DNA of 64,000 bases from Microbacterium nanhaiense (GTDB lineage: Bacteria > Actinomycetota > Actinomycetes > Actinomycetales > Microbacteriaceae), in NCBI RefSeq assembly GCF_014646015.1, contig NZ_BMMQ01000001.1, forward strand, positions 186,001-250,000, given 5' to 3'. A program made the position numbers and the translations under genes. Below are positions 50,033 through 57,835 of this stretch, in pieces. The notes under the pieces were generated by a model that was not told where the DNA came from, made no database searches, and saw only the letters and a list, made by a program, of their open reading frames with translations. Position 1 is the first letter of the stretch; each line of letters begins with the position of its first letter.

Positions 50033-50437
50033 GGCGCGGCTCGTGCCGACCGCGGTCAGGACGACGCCGCGCGGCACGATGACGCCGAGGAGCTTCGGCT
50101 CCCACAGATCCGAGACGGTCGCGCGAGCGGTCGTCGGGCCGGCGAGCTGCACGTCGACGAGCCACGCGGATCCGGGGGAGACCCGCAGCACCTCCGCCGC
50201 CTGCTCGCGCGCGATCTGCGGATCCAGCTCCAGAGCGACTCCGGACGGCACCGGGATGATCTCGAAGCCGTCGGAGGCGGCGAGGGCGGCGGCGTCGGCG
50301 AGGGCATCGATGCGGCGCTGTGCGACGAGCAGATCGATGCCATTGACGCACACCAGCAGCACCGCGAGCGCGAGCGCGAGGTAGCCCGCCATGAGCGGAA
50401 GGATGCTGCCGCTCTCGTCGTCGGCGAGCGGCGTCAT
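50018..50437 (-). CDS. TadE/TadG-like pseudopilin or pilus assembly protein
   Basis: Last gene of the Tad operon, 139 aa. It begins with an acidic stretch, then D-E-S-G-S-I-L-P and a long hydrophobic helix (L-M-A-G-Y-L-A-L-A-L-A-V-L-L-V), like TadG/flp-type proteins. It has a later A-D-A-A-A-L-A-A-S-D-G segment that is standard for these families. Coupled by ATGA to the upstream TadE-like gene. Confidence 0.75.
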   Translation of the reverse strand: MTPLADDESGSILPLMAGYLALALAVLLVCVNGIDLLVAQRRIDALADAAALAASDGFEIIPVPSGVALELDPQIAREQAAEVLRVSPGSAWLVDVQLAGPTTARATVSDLWEPKLLGVIVPRGVVLTAVGTSRASLAG

Positions 50438-50865
50438 CGCGCGAGCCGTTCGACGCGGTAGGTCGCGGTGCCCGTCACCGGCACCGAGAGATTCTCCGCG
50501 AAGATCTCCGGCATCAGGGGGAGCGCGACGGCTCCCTCGACCGTGACGACGATCGTCGAGCCCGCCGCGGGGCATTCGTCCGTGGCGGGGTGGCATTCAG
50601 CCCGCAGGTGCAGAGCGGCGGGATCGAGGCCGTAGCCCGAGGCGACCAGCTCGCGAATCACATCGGGCGGCACCTCGGATCCGGTCGCGAGCGAGCGGGC
50701 GACGAAGCGCGCTGTCGCCTCGGCCCCGAGCGAGGCGTTTTGCACCATTCCGAGCGCGATCACGAGGTAGACGATCGGCACGAGAAGCAGGATGCCCGCG
50801 ACGAGGAACTCGATCGTGGCGCTGCCGCGCTCGGGGTCGTCAGCCGACGCGTTCGACGGGAGCAT
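50434..50865 (-). CDS. TadE-like pilus assembly protein
   Basis: Protein of 143 aa: short N-terminus with D-P-E-R-G-S-A-T-I-E-F (the TadE motif G-x4-E-F), then one transmembrane helix (L-V-A-G-I-L-L-L-V-P-I-V-Y-L-V-I) and a C-terminal outer domain with a Cys pair (C-H-P-A-T-D-E-C). Overlaps the next TadE-like gene by 26 bp. Confidence 0.8.
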   Translation of the reverse strand: MLPSNASADDPERGSATIEFLVAGILLLVPIVYLVIALGMVQNASLGAEATARFVARSLATGSEVPPDVIRELVASGYGLDPAALHLRAECHPATDECPAAGSTIVVTVEGAVALPLMPEIFAENLSVPVTGTATYRVERLAR

Positions 50866-51241
50866 CTGCCGTCACCAGCGTTCCTTGTCCGGGCCCGACG
50901 AAGCCGACGAGCGGAAGCGTTGCCGCGATGTGCACGCGGACGGTGTCGAGGCCGCGCAAGCTGCCCGGCACGATCGCGACGAAGGAGATCAGGTCGCGCC
51001 CGACGCCGCGCTCGACGGCCGCGCGGGCGCGGGCCTCGGCCTCGGCGGGCGAGGTGTCGGCGAGGGCGGCGTAGAACGCCGCATCGACGGCCGCATCCTG
51101 CACGACGTTGCGCACGTGCATCGCCAGCGCGAACTGCACGACTCCGAGCGTCAACATGGTGAGGAGCACCCCGATGAGGATGAACTCGACGGGCGCGGAT
51201 CCGCGTTCCCCGTCGGCGGGACGGGGCTCGAGCCGCGCCAT
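50840..51241 (-). CDS. TadE-like pilus assembly protein
   Basis: Protein of 133 aa. G-E-R-G-S-A-P-V-E-F begins the helix (I-L-I-G-V-L-L-T-M-L-T-L-G-V-V-Q), followed by a domain with V-Q-D-A-A-V-D-A-A-F-Y-A-A-L-A-D, standard in TadE. The start overlaps the stop of the DUF4244-like gene by one base (TGATG). Confidence 0.8.
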   Translation of the reverse strand: MARLEPRPADGERGSAPVEFILIGVLLTMLTLGVVQFALAMHVRNVVQDAAVDAAFYAALADTSPAEAEARARAAVERGVGRDLISFVAIVPGSLRGLDTVRVHIAATLPLVGFVGPGQGTLVTADAPVERVG

Positions 51242-51450
51242 CACATGCTCGGGATGATCGCCATGGCGCGGTCGAAGAGTTGCTCGAGCGCCGGGCGCGC
51301 GAGCAGCCAAATGCCGACGACGATTGTCGCCGTCATGAGCGTCACGAGGACCCATCCGGGCACGTCGCCCCGATCGGCGTCGTATTCGCGGTCGATGGCG
51401 CCCCAGGCGGTGCGGAGGCGGGCGAGGGCTGTGGTGATGCGGGTGAACAT
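51241..51450 (-). CDS. DUF4244-like small pilin candidate
   Basis: Protein of 69 aa with a charged N-terminal third and one hydrophobic helix (V-L-V-T-L-M-T-A-T-I-V-V-G-I-W-L-L). The border D-R-G-D-V-P-G-W is like the processing site of class III (Flp) prepilins. Its position between tadC and tadE genes matches DUF4244 genes in other actinobacteria (Rv3656c, from memory), the probable major pilin. Confidence 0.75.
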   Translation of the reverse strand: MFTRITTALARLRTAWGAIDREYDADRGDVPGWVLVTLMTATIVVGIWLLARPALEQLFDRAMAIIPSM

Positions 51451-51471
51451 GGGACGTCCTTTCGTGTGGGC

Positions 51472-52413
51472 TCAGAAGCCCGTCTGTATCAGGGAGATGC
51501 CGGGGAAGATGGCGAACAGGATCGACAGGGGCAGGAGGCCGAACACGAGCGGGACCATCATGTAGATCTCCTTGCGACCCGCCGTCTCGATGAGGCGCCG
51601 CTTGGCGTCGTCCCTGGTGTCGGCCGCCTGCGCCTGCAGCGTCTCCGCGAGGGGCGAACCCCGCTCGATCGCGGCGACGGTGTGGTCGATGGCCCGCGTG
51701 AGGACGGGCGCGTGGAGCCGGCGGGTCATGCCGGTGAGCGCGTCCGTGAGCGTGGCGCCCGTGTCGACCTCGACCGTGACGGCGCGAAGTTCGGCGGTGA
51801 GTTCGCCGGATCCGACGCCCGCGACGCGCCGCACGCTTCCGAGAATGCCCTCGCCGGCCGCGAGGCACAGGGCCAGGAACTCCAGCACGGTGGGCAGCTC
51901 CTCCTCGATCCGGGCGACGCGCGCGCGTGCCTGCGAGGTGAGGGCGAGATCGGCGAGGACGAGGCCGCCGACGAAGCCGATCGCCGGGAGGGCGATGACC
52001 GGTGCGGTGAATCGGCCGCTCGCCACCGCGACGACGATCAGGAGCGCCCCCGCGGCGGACCCGACGACCGCCCACACCAATTGGCTGCCACGGAACGCCG
52101 CGGCACCCGCGGGCCGACCCGCCTGCGCGAGCCGCAGCTCGACCGACTCGGCGCCGCCGGCGAGCCGGGCGAACCGCGCCTGCGCGCGCGCCCAGAGAGC
52201 CCGCGCGCCGCGCGCGACCGCGAGCGTCGGATCCGTCAGCCGCTCGGGCAGTGACGTGCCGGCGGGATCGGTGACGTCGCGCACATAGGGCGCGATGCGG
52301 ACCGTCAGCGACGCGACCCGCCACGACGGGAGGGCCGACGCGATCGACCACAGCCCGAGGCCCGCGCCGCCGCCGAGGACGATCGCGATCGCGATGTCGG
52401 TGAGGTCCGTCAC
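51472..52413 (-). CDS. Tad secretion membrane protein, TadC (type II secretion F domain)
   Basis: Integral membrane protein of 313 aa with T2SSF domain (about 145-290; E-L-P-T-V-L-E-F-L-A-L-C-L-A-A-G-E-G, G-S-P-L-A-E-T-L-Q). First and last hydrophobic segments flank it. GTG start overlaps the tadB stop (GTGA). Confidence 0.85.
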   Translation of the reverse strand: MTDLTDIAIAIVLGGGAGLGLWSIASALPSWRVASLTVRIAPYVRDVTDPAGTSLPERLTDPTLAVARGARALWARAQARFARLAGGAESVELRLAQAGRPAGAAAFRGSQLVWAVVGSAAGALLIVVAVASGRFTAPVIALPAIGFVGGLVLADLALTSQARARVARIEEELPTVLEFLALCLAAGEGILGSVRRVAGVGSGELTAELRAVTVEVDTGATLTDALTGMTRRLHAPVLTRAIDHTVAAIERGSPLAETLQAQAADTRDDAKRRLIETAGRKEIYMMVPLVFGLLPLSILFAIFPGISLIQTGF

Positions 52414-53279
52414 GCGAACCACCTCCGCGGCTCGGGGAGTCGGCCGACGCGCAGCATGATCCGATAGGAGACCAGGGAAACGCCGGCGCCGACGAGAATC
52501 AGGAGCACCCCGGCGGCCGAGGCGTAGGCGCGGGCGGCCTCGGGGCGCAACGACAGGATCGCGAGGACGAGCCACGGAGCGACGGCGCCGAGGACAGCGG
52601 CACCCTTCGTCCACGACTGCTTCGACTCGACCTCGCCGCGCAGCGCCGCGTCGGCGCGAATCGAGACCGATAGCGCGCGCAGCACGGGCACGAGCTCCGT
52701 CCCGCCCACCTCGCGCGCCATGCGGAGGGTCTCGATGATGCGGTCGGCCATGGGATCGGCGAGCGTGTGCTTGAGCCGGTCGAGGCTCGACGCGAAATGC
52801 CCCGTCACGCGCATGTCGCGCTCGAACTGGGCAAACGCCGGTCGCAGTGCCTGCGGCGCGGACTCTCCGAGGACAGCGATCGCGTCGGGCAGAGACAAGC
52901 CCGCGCGCACCGAGCCCACCAGCAGATCGCAGACATCGGGCCATAAGGCTCGGCGCTGTCGCACGAGCTTCGCGGCGCGGGAGCGCAACCACACGACCGG
53001 GGCCGCGGCGGCGGCCGCCGCCGCGAGCAGCGACAGCACCGCGACGTCCGTCGCGAGCCACGCGATCGCCGCAGCGACGAGGGCCGCCGCGACCATGCCG
53101 GTCCCGAGGATCCGCGGCGCGACATGGGAGTATCCCGCGAGCTGGAGGATCTCGAGCGCTCGCCGCGTGAGCGCGCCGGGACCGCGGGGACCGGCAGCGC
53201 GTTCGACGCTCGGCCAGAGCCATGGCGAGATCGCCAGTAGCACGCCCGTCCCGAACAGCAGGCCGAGAACGACGCTCAT
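52410..53279 (-). CDS. Tad secretion membrane protein, TadB (type II secretion F domain)
   Basis: Integral membrane protein of 289 aa with T2SSF domain (about 110-240; W-P-D-V-C-D-L-L-V-G-S-V-R-A-G-L-S-L, G-G-T-E-L-V-P-V-L). Pairs with TadC as the platform of the pilus machine. ATG at 53279 overlaps the tadA stop (ATGA). Confidence 0.85.
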   Translation of the reverse strand: MSVVLGLLFGTGVLLAISPWLWPSVERAAGPRGPGALTRRALEILQLAGYSHVAPRILGTGMVAAALVAAAIAWLATDVAVLSLLAAAAAAAAPVVWLRSRAAKLVRQRRALWPDVCDLLVGSVRAGLSLPDAIAVLGESAPQALRPAFAQFERDMRVTGHFASSLDRLKHTLADPMADRIIETLRMAREVGGTELVPVLRALSVSIRADAALRGEVESKQSWTKGAAVLGAVAPWLVLAILSLRPEAARAYASAAGVLLILVGAGVSLVSYRIMLRVGRLPEPRRWFA

Positions 53280-54466
53280 GCGACGCGCTCCGATCGCCGC
53301 AGGGGAAGCGTATCCGCGGGGGCGGCGCGGTACAGAGTGCGCGTTTCGGGGATCTCGTCGATGGTGCGTCGCGTCGGCTCGGCGATCTCCGCGACGTAGC
53401 GGTGCCCATCCGGCCGCCTCGCGCAGTGCACGACCAGGTCGAGCGAGCGCAGGACGGCGGGCAGCACGAACTCGCGGTCGATATTGCGGCCGGCCAGCAG
53501 GGGGAGTGCGGAGAGCTTGACGAGGGCGTCCTCGGCGGAGTTCGCGTGGATCGTGGCGGCGCCGGGCAACCCCGTGTTCAGGGCGAGCACCAGGTCGAGC
53601 GCCTCGGCGTCGCGCACCTCTCCGACGACCAGGCGGTCGGGGCGCATGCGCAGCGCCTCCTTCACGAGGCGGCGCAAGGTGATCTCGCCGGTACCCTCGA
53701 GGCTCGGCTGACGCCCCTGCAGGGCGACGATGTCGTGCGCGGCGATCGACAGCTCGAAGGTCTCCTCGACAGTGACGATCCGTTGCGAGGGCAGACTCTC
53801 CGACACGAGTGCGCCGAGCATGGTCGTCTTGCCGGCGTGCGTAGCGCCGGACACGAGGATCGACTTCCCCTCGCGAATCGCGCCGGCGAGCGAATCGGCC
53901 TCGGCGCGGGGGAGGGAGCCGTGCTCGACGAGCCTGTCGAGATTGCCGAAACCGGGCAGGAACTTTCGGATGTTCACCGACCATGCCCCTCGCGCGATCC
54001 CGGCGAGCACGACGTGGAGGCGGGATCCGTCGGGTAGCGACGCGTCGACGAAGGGCTGGCTGACGTCGATGCGGCGACCGGTCTGGTGCAGCATGCGTTC
54101 GACCGTGTCGCGGATCTGCTCGTCGGTGAGGCGGAGACCGATCTGCTCTGACACTCCGCCGCGGGCGACGAAGATCTTCTCCGGACCGTTGATCCAGATC
54201 TCCTCGATCTCGGGGTCGTCGAGCAGGTCTTGCAGGGGCCCGTAGCCGGCCACCGAGGCGACGACCGACTGCACCGCCTGGTCGAGATCGTCGATCGTGC
54301 GGGATCCGCGCGCGAGCGCGTAATCGTTGTGGCGCGTGATCTCGGCGACGGCGAGGCGCCTGACGTCATCCCGGGTGACCTCGCGGCGGCCGAGCACGGC
54401 TTGGTCCGAGCGGATCCGCTCGCGCACCCGCTCGATCACCGATTGCTGCTCTGCACTCACGGCCAC
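53276..54466 (-). CDS. TadA/CpaF secretion ATPase
   Basis: Type II/IV secretion ATPase of 396 aa powering pilus assembly. Walker A is G-A-T-H-A-G-K-T-T at 207-215 (the usual form is GxTGSGKT; the Thr-His-Ala variant is slightly unusual), Asp box V-T-V-E-E-T-F-E near 233, Walker B G-E-V-R-D-A-E-A near 275, and A-T-I-H-A-N-S-A-E-D near 300. The first gene of the seven-gene operon; no tadZ or prepilin peptidase gene is nearby. Start is GTG at 54466; GTG 54460 is an alternative. Confidence 0.88.
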   Translation of the reverse strand: MAVSAEQQSVIERVRERIRSDQAVLGRREVTRDDVRRLAVAEITRHNDYALARGSRTIDDLDQAVQSVVASVAGYGPLQDLLDDPEIEEIWINGPEKIFVARGGVSEQIGLRLTDEQIRDTVERMLHQTGRRIDVSQPFVDASLPDGSRLHVVLAGIARGAWSVNIRKFLPGFGNLDRLVEHGSLPRAEADSLAGAIREGKSILVSGATHAGKTTMLGALVSESLPSQRIVTVEETFELSIAAHDIVALQGRQPSLEGTGEITLRRLVKEALRMRPDRLVVGEVRDAEALDLVLALNTGLPGAATIHANSAEDALVKLSALPLLAGRNIDREFVLPAVLRSLDLVVHCARRPDGHRYVAEIAEPTRRTIDEIPETRTLYRAAPADTLPLRRSERVA

Positions 54467-54603
54467 AGCGTCGCAGAAATCGCAACCTCGCCGCGAAAGT
54501 TATCCACAATCGGAGAAAACTCGCTCGTGACCTGGGTAATGGCCGTGGGCCTGTATGCCTGGGCCTCCGCGACACGGTGTGGGCACGCCCATGGGCGACC
54601 CTC

Positions 54604-54609
54604 TAGAAT
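54604..54609 (+). promoter_or_regulatory. -10 hexamer before tRNA-Leu
   Basis: TAGAAT lies 9 nt before the mature 5' end of tRNA-Leu, giving a very short 5' leader. A good -35 box is not seen. Confidence 0.45.
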
Positions 54610-54618
54610 GGACGGTGC

Positions 54619-54700
54619 GCGCGTGTGGTGAAATTGGTAGACACGCAGGATTTAGGTTCCTGTGACTGCGGTCGTGCGGGTTCAAGTCCCGCCACGCGCA
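54619..54700 (+). tRNA. tRNA-Leu (UAG)
   Basis: 82 nt, 7-bp acceptor stem GCGCGTG/CACGCGC, anticodon loop TTTAGGT with UAG decoding CUA/CUG, a long variable arm as expected of Leu tRNA, T-loop TTCAAGT and discriminator A. CCA is not encoded. Confidence 0.95.
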
Positions 54701-54802
54701 CCCTTCTCCTTCCATCTCGTGCTCAGTTCGCGCGCATATAGCCGCTGGGGGGCGGTTCCGCAAGGGAATGAGCCAAGATCGCGCGGGCACCTGCGAGGAT
54801 CC

Positions 54803-54808
54803 TATGGT
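54803..54808 (+). promoter_or_regulatory. -10 hexamer, leaderless promoter of small membrane protein gene
   Basis: TATGGT lies 6 nt before the ATG at 54815. Confidence 0.5.
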
Positions 54809-54814
54809 GTGGGG

Positions 54815-54976
54815 ATGAACATTCTGTTTTGGATCATTGCCATCATCGCCGTCGTCCTCCTCATCGTCGGTGGCATTGTCGAAGCCGTTCGATTCCTGCT
54901 CTGGGTCGGCATCGCGCTCCTGCTGCTCGCGGTGATCGCATGGGCGCTGCGAAAGATCAGCGGTAGCAAGCGATAG
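54815..54976 (+). CDS. two-helix small membrane protein, function unknown
   Basis: Unrecognised protein of 53 aa: two hydrophobic helices (N-I-L-F-W-I-I-A-I-I-A-V-V-L-L-I and L-L-W-V-G-I-A-L-L-L-L-A-V-I) joined by G-G-I-V-E-A-V-R-F and ending in a basic tail R-K-I-S-G-S-K-R. The shape is of a stress- or membrane-curvature-type hairpin protein. The frame is open further upstream through the tRNA, but the leaderless hexamer and the hydrophobic start fix the ATG at 54815. A strong terminator follows. Confidence 0.65.
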   Translation: MNILFWIIAIIAVVLLIVGGIVEAVRFLLWVGIALLLLAVIAWALRKISGSKR

Positions 54977-54981
54977 TCGCG

Positions 54982-55012
54982 TCGTGGGGCGCCCTCCGAG
55001 GGCGCCCCACGA
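54982..55012 (+). terminator. terminator after small membrane protein gene
   Basis: Perfect 14-bp stem (54982-54995 with 54999-55012) and 3-nt loop 6 nt after the stop codon. Confidence 0.85.
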
Positions 55013-55077
55013 TTGGCCGGGGCGGATGTTCGGGTGCTCTCCGCTCTTTGCTCGACTGCTAGCCTGAGGTGTGACAT

Positions 55078-55320
55078 ATGAAGAAGATCGCGGAGATCAT
55101 GCAATCGAGTGACAGCGGCCATGAGGTCGTCTGGGCCCGCGTCGATCGGGACTTCTATGTCGCCAACGCGCCGGGAGCGTTTCTTGGATGCGTCGACCGC
55201 ATCGCCCCCGGCGATTTCGAGGCTTATGATGCCCGGACTCAGGGCATCGGAATATTTCCGACCTTGAAAGCGGCGATGGAAGCCGTTGTGAGCGGCGCCA
55301 CGGAGGTAACCACCGCATGA
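55078..55320 (+). CDS. unknown 80-residue protein upstream of BLUF gene
   Basis: Not recognised. Small soluble protein with A-R-V-D-R-D-F-Y-V-A-N-A-P-G-A-F-L-G (strand-turn pattern) and a C-terminal helix (T-L-K-A-A-M-E-A-V-V-S). It is coupled to the BLUF gene by ATGA at 55317-55320, so a shared function (output partner or regulator of the light receptor) is likely but unproven. TGAGGT about 9 nt upstream can serve as ribosome binding site. Confidence 0.65.
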   Translation: MKKIAEIMQSSDSGHEVVWARVDRDFYVANAPGAFLGCVDRIAPGDFEAYDARTQGIGIFPTLKAAMEAVVSGATEVTTA

Positions 55321-55787
55321 CATCTGAAACCTCCGTGTACTCGCTCGTCTATACGAGCACGGCGACCGATTCTCTGAGCGATGCTGGTCTCGCGGCACTA
55401 CTGGAGAAAAGCCGCTCCAACAACGCCTCGGAGAACATCACCGGAATGCTCCTATACCGGCGGAGGCAGTTCATTCAGTTTCTCGAAGGGCCGGAGGAGG
55501 CTGTGCGCGGTCTGCTGCTTCGCATACGCCTCGATCCGCGACACACCGACCTCAAGGTGCTCGTCGAGGGATCCGGCCGCGAACGACAGTTCTCGGACTG
55601 GACGATGGGCTACGAGCCCGTGGTGGAGGCCACCGAAAGTCTCCCGACCGGATTTCGGGATACGTTCGATGATCTCGATAACGCGGTCGACCCCGACCTG
55701 GTCGTTCGCGCCACACAACAGCTCAGCCTGTGGTTCCGGGTTCGCAGCGGCCGTCGTTCGGCGTCGCTCACAGCCCGTTCGCGCTAA
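55317..55787 (+). CDS. BLUF-domain blue-light photoreceptor
   Basis: Flavin-binding blue-light sensor of 156 aa consisting of a BLUF domain (about 6-100) plus a short helical C-terminus, no enzymatic output domain. The photocycle residues are present: Y12 (V-Y-T-S), N35/N36 (S-R-S-N-N), Q54 (F-I-Q-F-L-E-G), W95 and M97 (F-S-D-W-T-M-G-Y). Short BLUF proteins act through protein-protein contacts; the coupled 80-residue gene upstream is the prime candidate partner. prfB starts 12 bp downstream. Confidence 0.9.
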   Translation: MTSETSVYSLVYTSTATDSLSDAGLAALLEKSRSNNASENITGMLLYRRRQFIQFLEGPEEAVRGLLLRIRLDPRHTDLKVLVEGSGRERQFSDWTMGYEPVVEATESLPTGFRDTFDDLDNAVDPDLVVRATQQLSLWFRVRSGRRSASLTARSR

Positions 55788-55799
55788 GCTTCACTTGCC

Positions 55800-56909
55800 A
55801 TGCTAGAACTCGATCTTTCCGCCGAAATCCAGGCCCTGCGCACCACCTTCGACAACATCGCCGAGGTGGTGAACGTCGACGGTCTCAAGGCCGAGGTTGC
55901 CGCTCTCGAGGAGCGCGCCGCCGACCCCGACCTCTGGAGCGACCAGGACAACGCGCAGAAGGTCACGAGCGCTCTCAGCCACCGCAAGGCCGCCATCCGA
56001 AAGGTCGAGAGTGCGGGCACCCGCCTCGACGACCTCGAGGTGATGGTCGAGCTCGCCAACGAGATGGAAGACGAGGACACGGCGAACGAGGCGCGCGCCG
56101 AGCTCGCCGCGCTGGAGAAGACGATCCAGGATCTCGAGGTGCAGACGCTCCTCGACGGCGAATACGATGAGCGCGCCGCCGTCGTCACGATCCGATCCGG
56201 CGCGGGCGGCGATGACGCCACCGACTTCGCCGAGATCCTCATGCGCATGTACCTCCGCTGGGCCGAGCGCAACGGTTACCCGACGAAGGTGCTCGACACC
56301 TCCTACGCCGAGGGAGCGGGCATCAAGTCCGCGACCTTCGAAGTCGACGCGCCCTACGCCTACGGCGTGCTCTCCGTCGAGGCCGGCACGCACCGCCTGG
56401 CGCGCATCAGCCCGTTCGGTTCGGCAGACAAGCGCCAGACGAGCTTCGCCGCGGTCGAGGTCATTCCCCTGATGGAGGAGGCGACCGAGGTCGACATCCC
56501 CGAGGGCGACATCCGCGTCGACGTCTTCCGGTCGTCCGGCCCGGGCGGTCAGTCGGTCAACACGACCGACTCCGCCGTGCGCCTGACCCACATCCCGACC
56601 GGCATCGTCATCTCGATGCAGAACGAGAAGTCGCAGATCCAGAACCGCGCGGCCGCGATGCGCCTCCTGCAGACCCGCCTGCTGCTGCTCCAGCGTGAGC
56701 AGGAGGCGGCGAAGAAGAAGGAGCTCGCGGGCAACATCACCGCGAGCTGGGGCGACCAGATCCGCTCCTACTTCCTCTACGGCCAGCAGCTCGTTAAGGA
56801 CCTGCGTACGGGCTTCGAGATGAACCAGCCCGACCAGGTCTTCGACGGCGACCTCGACGGCCTCATCAACGCCGGCATCCGGTGGCGCAAGCGGGCGGAG
56901 CAGGACTGA
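55800..56909 (+). CDS. prfB: peptide chain release factor 2
   Basis: RF2, 369 aa, terminates translation at UGA and UAA. The stop-codon recognition motif S-P-F (in R-I-S-P-F-G) near 203 and G-G-Q (G-P-G-G-Q-S-V-N) near 250 are both present. The gene is one continuous frame from M-L-E-L-D-L-S-A-E-I-Q; the CUUUGA-type programmed +1 frameshift found in many bacteria is absent. A TAAGCT hexamer 9 nt before the ATG may give a leaderless message. Confidence 0.97.
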   Translation: MLELDLSAEIQALRTTFDNIAEVVNVDGLKAEVAALEERAADPDLWSDQDNAQKVTSALSHRKAAIRKVESAGTRLDDLEVMVELANEMEDEDTANEARAELAALEKTIQDLEVQTLLDGEYDERAAVVTIRSGAGGDDATDFAEILMRMYLRWAERNGYPTKVLDTSYAEGAGIKSATFEVDAPYAYGVLSVEAGTHRLARISPFGSADKRQTSFAAVEVIPLMEEATEVDIPEGDIRVDVFRSSGPGGQSVNTTDSAVRLTHIPTGIVISMQNEKSQIQNRAAAMRLLQTRLLLLQREQEAAKKKELAGNITASWGDQIRSYFLYGQQLVKDLRTGFEMNQPDQVFDGDLDGLINAGIRWRKRAEQD

Positions 56910-56911
56910 CC

Positions 56912-57373
56912 ATGGCCGCGCGCGACGAGGACGACGCGTTCCGCTGGGACGGCGACGACGATCCGACGCTGAGCGTCACCCCCGACGCGGTCGCGTCGTC
57001 CGCGGCCGTGACCGCGCCGGAGCCGGATCCGGTACCCGAAGAGCCGCGCGACGAGCAGGAGCCGGCCGGCATCGGCAACGTCGCGCTCGTCGCCTATGGC
57101 GTGCTCGGCGGCGTCTACGCGCTGTGGACCGCCGGGTGGGTGATCGGCGCGCTACGCCTCAAGGGGCGTATCGAGGGCCTGTCGGGCTCCGTCGCGGACG
57201 TCATGTTCCAGGGCACGATGGTCCTCGCGATCATCGCGCCGGCGATCTGGTTCCTGGTGTCACTCCTCGGCACCCGCGGAAAGCAGGCCTGGCAGCGGTT
57301 CCTCTGGTTGGGCATCGGTGTGCTCGTGCTGATCCCCTGGCCGTTCGTGATGGTGGGGGTGATCGGGCAATGA
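56912..57373 (+). CDS. three-helix membrane protein, function unknown
   Basis: Not recognised, 153 aa. The first 50 residues are acidic and Pro-rich (E-P-D-P-V-P-E-E-P), then three hydrophobic segments (about 55-77, 95-118 and 128-150). The ATG at 56912 follows the prfB stop by 2 bp. Coupled by ATGA to the next, similar membrane gene, so the two probably form a unit. Confidence 0.72.
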   Translation: MAARDEDDAFRWDGDDDPTLSVTPDAVASSAAVTAPEPDPVPEEPRDEQEPAGIGNVALVAYGVLGGVYALWTAGWVIGALRLKGRIEGLSGSVADVMFQGTMVLAIIAPAIWFLVSLLGTRGKQAWQRFLWLGIGVLVLIPWPFVMVGVIGQ

Positions 57374-57735
57374 GCGATGTCGCCGCAAAGAAGTCGACCC
57401 CGGCCTGGCTCATCGGCGTCGTGGCCGGACTGTTCGGCCTGTTCTACGCCTACGCGGTATGGGCCGGCGTCCAGTACCTCGTGACGACGTTGCAGGAGCT
57501 GTCGGTGCAGAGCCAGCTCACGGGGGTCGACCTCGCCCTCACGCCGCTGGCCTGGGTCGCCCTCGTCATGGCGATCGCGGTGCCCGTCGCCTCGTTCGCG
57601 ATTGCGATGGTGATGGGGCGCGGCAAGGCGCTCTGGAAGCTCGCGCTCCTGCTTCTCGTCGGCTTGGCCGTGACCAGCGTTTTCTGGCTCGACGTGCAGG
57701 CGTTCACCACCACCCAGCAGGTCATCCAGCAGTAG
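57370..57735 (+). CDS. three-helix membrane protein, function unknown
   Basis: Not recognised, 121 aa, with hydrophobic segments near 12-38, 55-80 and 90-108 and a polar C-terminus (T-T-T-Q-Q-V-I-Q-Q). Similar in shape to the preceding gene and coupled to it. The pair recurs in no family I can name. Confidence 0.7.
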   Translation: MSDVAAKKSTPAWLIGVVAGLFGLFYAYAVWAGVQYLVTTLQELSVQSQLTGVDLALTPLAWVALVMAIAVPVASFAIAMVMGRGKALWKLALLLLVGLAVTSVFWLDVQAFTTTQQVIQQ

Positions 57736-57741
57736 CCGTGT

Positions 57742-57757
57742 TCGGGGCACGCCCCGA
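57742..57757 (+). terminator. possible short terminator hairpin before serA
   Basis: TCGGGG-CACG-CCCCGA, 6-bp stem with 4-nt loop, 7 nt after the stop codon at 57735. Weak; no T-run. Confidence 0.3.
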
Positions 57758-57764
57758 GCGCGAC

Positions 57765-57770
57765 TAAGCT
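57765..57770 (+). promoter_or_regulatory. -10 hexamer upstream of serA
   Basis: TAAGCT stands 65 nt before the serA start codon, so serA should have a leader of roughly 60 nt, unlike most genes here. Confidence 0.4.
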
Positions 57771-57835
57771 GGACGTCAACGGCGGGCGCCGCAGGCACTG
57801 CCGTTCCACCGCAGCGCCGTCTCAAAGGATCCACT

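Noticed and set aside
55800..56909. Programmed frameshift in prfB.
   Set aside because: The frame is continuous from the start with no early in-frame UGA after a CUU codon.
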